Notes under the pieces: generated by a model
The model's input: only the letters and a program-made list of their open reading frames with translations
The model's database searches: none
Told to the model about the DNA's origin: nothing
Origin: Luteitalea sp.
GTDB lineage: Bacteria > Acidobacteriota > Vicinamibacteria > Vicinamibacterales > Vicinamibacteraceae
Reading direction: 5' to 3'
Assembly: GCA_009377495.1 (NCBI GenBank)
Contig: WHTZ01000044.1
Span: 1 to 51,980, forward strand
DNA length: 51,980 nt
Shown: in pieces, positions 49,758-51,980 of the stretch
Layout: each line of letters begins with the position of its first letter
How positions within the stretch are numbered: the stretch's first letter is position 1
Program-made: the position numbers and the translations under genes

Positions 49758-51335
49758 ATGGCGTCCGAACACGAACAATCCCCTTTTATCGAACCTCTAC
49801 CCGCTCGGCCAAGTCTGGAAATGCAGCAGAAGCGGGCGAAGGAGCTGCTGCGCGCCGTCTGGGCCGGCGATCCAGACGCGCTCGCGCGCGTCCGTGCGCT
49901 ACACCCAAAGCCGCCCGCAGTCGAGGCGCTCAAGCTGGCCGATGCCCAGCTCGTCGTCGCGCGCGGTTACGGGTTCGAGAGCTGGGCAGCAATGAGGCGC
50001 AAGATCAACTCGCTCACCGAGACGCCGGTCGAGCAGTTTCGTACCGCATTGCACGCGGAAGACGTGGACCGGGTTCGCGAGCTGCTCGAGCAGCACGCCG
50101 AAGTCCGAGCAGCCGTGAACGCGCCGATCAGCCATTTCGACAGCCGGCCGGTCGCACGTGCGACGAAGAATCTACCCCTCCTTGATCTGCTGCTCGCGTA
50201 CGGCGCGGATCTCAACCTCAAGAGCGCATGGTGGGCCGGTGGGTTTGGCCTGCTGGAAGGCTGTACGCCCGAGGAAGCGGCGCCACTGATCGAGCGCGGC
50301 GCGGTCGTCGACATCTTTGCCGCTACGAACCTCGGGATGTTCGATCGACTACGGGAGCTCCTCGACCGAGACCCGTCGCTCGCCCATGCCCGCGGCGGCG
50401 ACGGTAAAACGCCGCTGCACTACGCGCGCACGGTCGAGATCGCGCAGCATCTCATCGATCGAGGTGCCGACCTCGACGCTCGCTGCGTGGATCACGAGTC
50501 GACGGCCGCGCAGTACCTGGTCCACGAAGCGCCCGACGTCGTCCGACTGCTCATCGCGCGCGGCGCGTGGTTCGACATCTTTATTGCGATTGGCTTGCGC
50601 GACGTGGATCTCGTCGAGCGTTGTTTGCGCGACGACACCGAGGCATTGGACCATCGCACGTGGCAGGGCACGTACACCGTGGCTCACAACGGGAAGCGGC
50701 CGGCAACGCGCGAGGAAATTGGTGATCGCCGCGGCGATGTCTATCGCTGGGTGTTCGATCACAACATGTCGGCAATCGAGGCGGCCGCGCGCCTCGGCTA
50801 CGACGAGATCGTCGAACTGCTGTTGGGTCACGCGTCGCCGACACAGCGGCTGCTCGCGGCCTGCGGGAAGGCCGACCGTGCCGCAGCCGAGGCGGTGACC
50901 GCGTCACACCCGAACGTCGTGGCCAGCCTCCGCCGCGATCAGATGCGGTTGATTGCGGACAAGGCACACGCCAACGACACCGCGGCTGTGGCGTTGATGC
51001 TCGACCTTGGATTCGATTCGCACGTAACCGGCCCGGATGACGCCGAGCCTATCCGTTGGGCGGCCTTCCAGGGTAATGCCGACCTGGTGCGCCTGCTTCT
51101 GCAACACGACCCACCAATCGGCGTCCCTGATGCCCGCTACGGTGGCACGCCGCTCGGCTGGTGCCTCTACGGCTCCGTGTGCGGATGGCGCTGTGACACG
51201 GGTGATTTCGTATCGACGGTCCGCCTGCTCCTCGACGCGGGCGAACGCCCCGATCCTACAGACCTGCCGACCGGCCGCGACGATGTGGACGAAGTGCTGC
51301 GGGAGTACCTCGCCGCGTCCCGTGACCGCGTGTAG
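49758..51335 (+). CDS. Ankyrin repeat protein
   Basis: This 525-residue protein starts at ATG 49758 after GGGAGG; there is no signal peptide. Residues 1-90 hold an N-terminal helical part (EMQQKRAKELLRAVWAGDPD, DAQLVVARGYGFESWAAMRR) seen in bacterial ankyrin proteins. About ten ankyrin-like units follow, for example LLDLLLAYGADLNLKSAWWA, GKTPLHYARTVEIAQHLIDRGADLD and MSAIEAAARLGYDEIVELLLGHA. It is likely a cytoplasmic protein-binding module. Its partner is unknown, and the divergent ATPase gene may be independent. Confidence 0.9.
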   Translation: MASEHEQSPFIEPLPARPSLEMQQKRAKELLRAVWAGDPDALARVRALHPKPPAVEALKLADAQLVVARGYGFESWAAMRRKINSLTETPVEQFRTALHAEDVDRVRELLEQHAEVRAAVNAPISHFDSRPVARATKNLPLLDLLLAYGADLNLKSAWWAGGFGLLEGCTPEEAAPLIERGAVVDIFAATNLGMFDRLRELLDRDPSLAHARGGDGKTPLHYARTVEIAQHLIDRGADLDARCVDHESTAAQYLVHEAPDVVRLLIARGAWFDIFIAIGLRDVDLVERCLRDDTEALDHRTWQGTYTVAHNGKRPATREEIGDRRGDVYRWVFDHNMSAIEAAARLGYDEIVELLLGHASPTQRLLAACGKADRAAAEAVTASHPNVVASLRRDQMRLIADKAHANDTAAVALMLDLGFDSHVTGPDDAEPIRWAAFQGNADLVRLLLQHDPPIGVPDARYGGTPLGWCLYGSVCGWRCDTGDFVSTVRLLLDAGERPDPTDLPTGRDDVDEVLREYLAASRDRV

Positions 51336-51368
51336 CGACCACCGTACGGCGCGCGGAGGCGCTCTTGG

Positions 51369-51980
51369 TCACTCGCTGCGAAGCGCGACTACGGGGTCGA
51401 GACGTGCGGCACGCCGAGCGGGCAGATAACACGCCATCGTCGCCGTCAGGAGCAGGAGCCCGGATACCGCCACGAGTGCGGCGGGGTCGAGCAGGCCAAT
51501 GCCGAACAGGAAGCTTCGAATCGCCATCGCCGAGGCGGCCGCGGCGACCAGGCCCAGCACGAGGCCGGCAAGGACCGGGCGCAGTCCTTGCGCGAGCACA
51601 GACCTCAAGACGTCGGATCGCTGCGCCCCCAATGCGAGACGGACACCAATCTCTTGGGTTTGACGGGCGACGGCATAGCTTGTGACACCGTACACGCCGA
51701 CCAACGCGAGGCCGAGCGCGAGTGCAGCGAATAGCAGCACCATGGCCGTCTGGAACCGGCGCGGCGCGACCGACGCGGACACGACTTCGCGCATGGTCCT
51801 CATCGTCTCGACAGGGACGCTGTTGTCGCGTTTCCGCACCTCGCCACGCACTGCCGCCGCGAGCGTCTCTGATTGTTGGGCTGTACGAATCATGACAGTC
51901 ATCGCTCGCGAACGAGAGCGTGTATGCGGTACGTAGAGTGTCGGCATCGGCTCGCGATCGAGGGCGGCCGCTCGAACGTC
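51369..51980 (-). CDS. ADOP-family ABC permease, C-terminal part (gene runs off the window)
   Basis: The last 203 residues of an FtsX-type permease are visible; the frame remains open to base 51980. Landmarks are VPVETMRTMREVVSASVAPR, LALGLALVGVYGVTSYAVAR followed by QTQEIGVRLALGAQRSDVLR, and the end YLPARRAARLDPVVALRSE. It is closely similar in layout to the permease at 45440-48133. It is convergent with the ankyrin gene. Confidence 0.9.
   Translation of the reverse strand, partial: DVRAAALDREPMPTLYVPHTRSRSRAMTVMIRTAQQSETLAAAVRGEVRKRDNSVPVETMRTMREVVSASVAPRRFQTAMVLLFAALALGLALVGVYGVTSYAVARQTQEIGVRLALGAQRSDVLRSVLAQGLRPVLAGLVLGLVAAAASAMAIRSFLFGIGLLDPAALVAVSGLLLLTATMACYLPARRAARLDPVVALRSE

Overview
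The window reads as chromosomal DNA of a high-GC member of the Acidobacteriota, most likely Vicinamibacteria or a relative. This is inferred from gene families and was not tested by search. The markers are Oar-like TonB-dependent receptors with an N-terminal carboxypeptidase-regulatory-like domain and a C-terminal Phe, a PadR gene coupled to an acidobacterial-type (ADOP) MacB/FtsX permease, remnants of two more such permeases, a DUF2961 protein, and many short GC-rich hairpin repeats. I saw no tRNA, rRNA or CRISPR array.

Region 1 (3-13000) looks like an aromatic-acid catabolic cluster. It has the 3' end of a TonB receptor, an HpcH/HpaI aldolase, a small ABM-fold monooxygenase, a LigJ-like amidohydrolase (4-oxalomesaconate hydratase relative), a zinc alcohol dehydrogenase, a class II aldolase, and a three-component Rieske oxygenase (phthalate-dioxygenase-like oxygenase, Rieske ferredoxin, FAD reductase). 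It also has a protein of unknown family, an aberrant PanB-like enzyme, a Cys-nucleophile alpha/beta hydrolase, and two reverse-strand proteins like 4,5-dihydroxyphthalate decarboxylase. A perfect 19-bp FadR-type palindrome lies just before the oxygenase gene.

Region 2 (13078-17023) is the most striking. Three consecutive forward genes, separated by a FadR/FCD regulator, are each interrupted by in-frame UGA, and each UGA is followed at short range by a hairpin with a G-containing loop. In the second gene two adjacent UGAs replace the vicinal Cys-Cys of MerT. In the third the UGA replaces the first Cys of the CxxC of a MerP-like heavy-metal domain. The first is a secreted beta-propeller. I read these as selenoproteins; the MerT-like protein would carry Sec-Sec.

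Region 3 (16994-27992, reverse strand) is one long carboxylate uptake and catabolism operon: Oar-like TonB receptor, exported RraA-fold lipoprotein, tripartite tricarboxylate transporter (binding protein, small and large membrane subunits), beta-hydroxyacid dehydrogenase, HpcH/HpaI aldolase, malate/lactate dehydrogenase-type oxidoreductase and a GntR/FCD regulator. A palindromic repeat element sits between the binding-protein gene and the small-subunit gene.

Region 4 (28200-51980) is mixed: a KTSC remnant broken by an amber codon, a second exported RraA homologue, a SnoaL-like protein, an EVE protein, glgB, a fusion of two CbiX-type chelatase halves to a TonB receptor behind a Fur-like palindrome, and a DUF2961 protein. 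It continues with panB-panC-thiolase, a nitrilase-family hydrolase, a PRC-barrel-like protein, a nitroreductase, PadR plus ADOP permease, an ATPase-nuclease gene with a 49-bp palindrome upstream, an ankyrin protein, and a truncated permease at the right edge.
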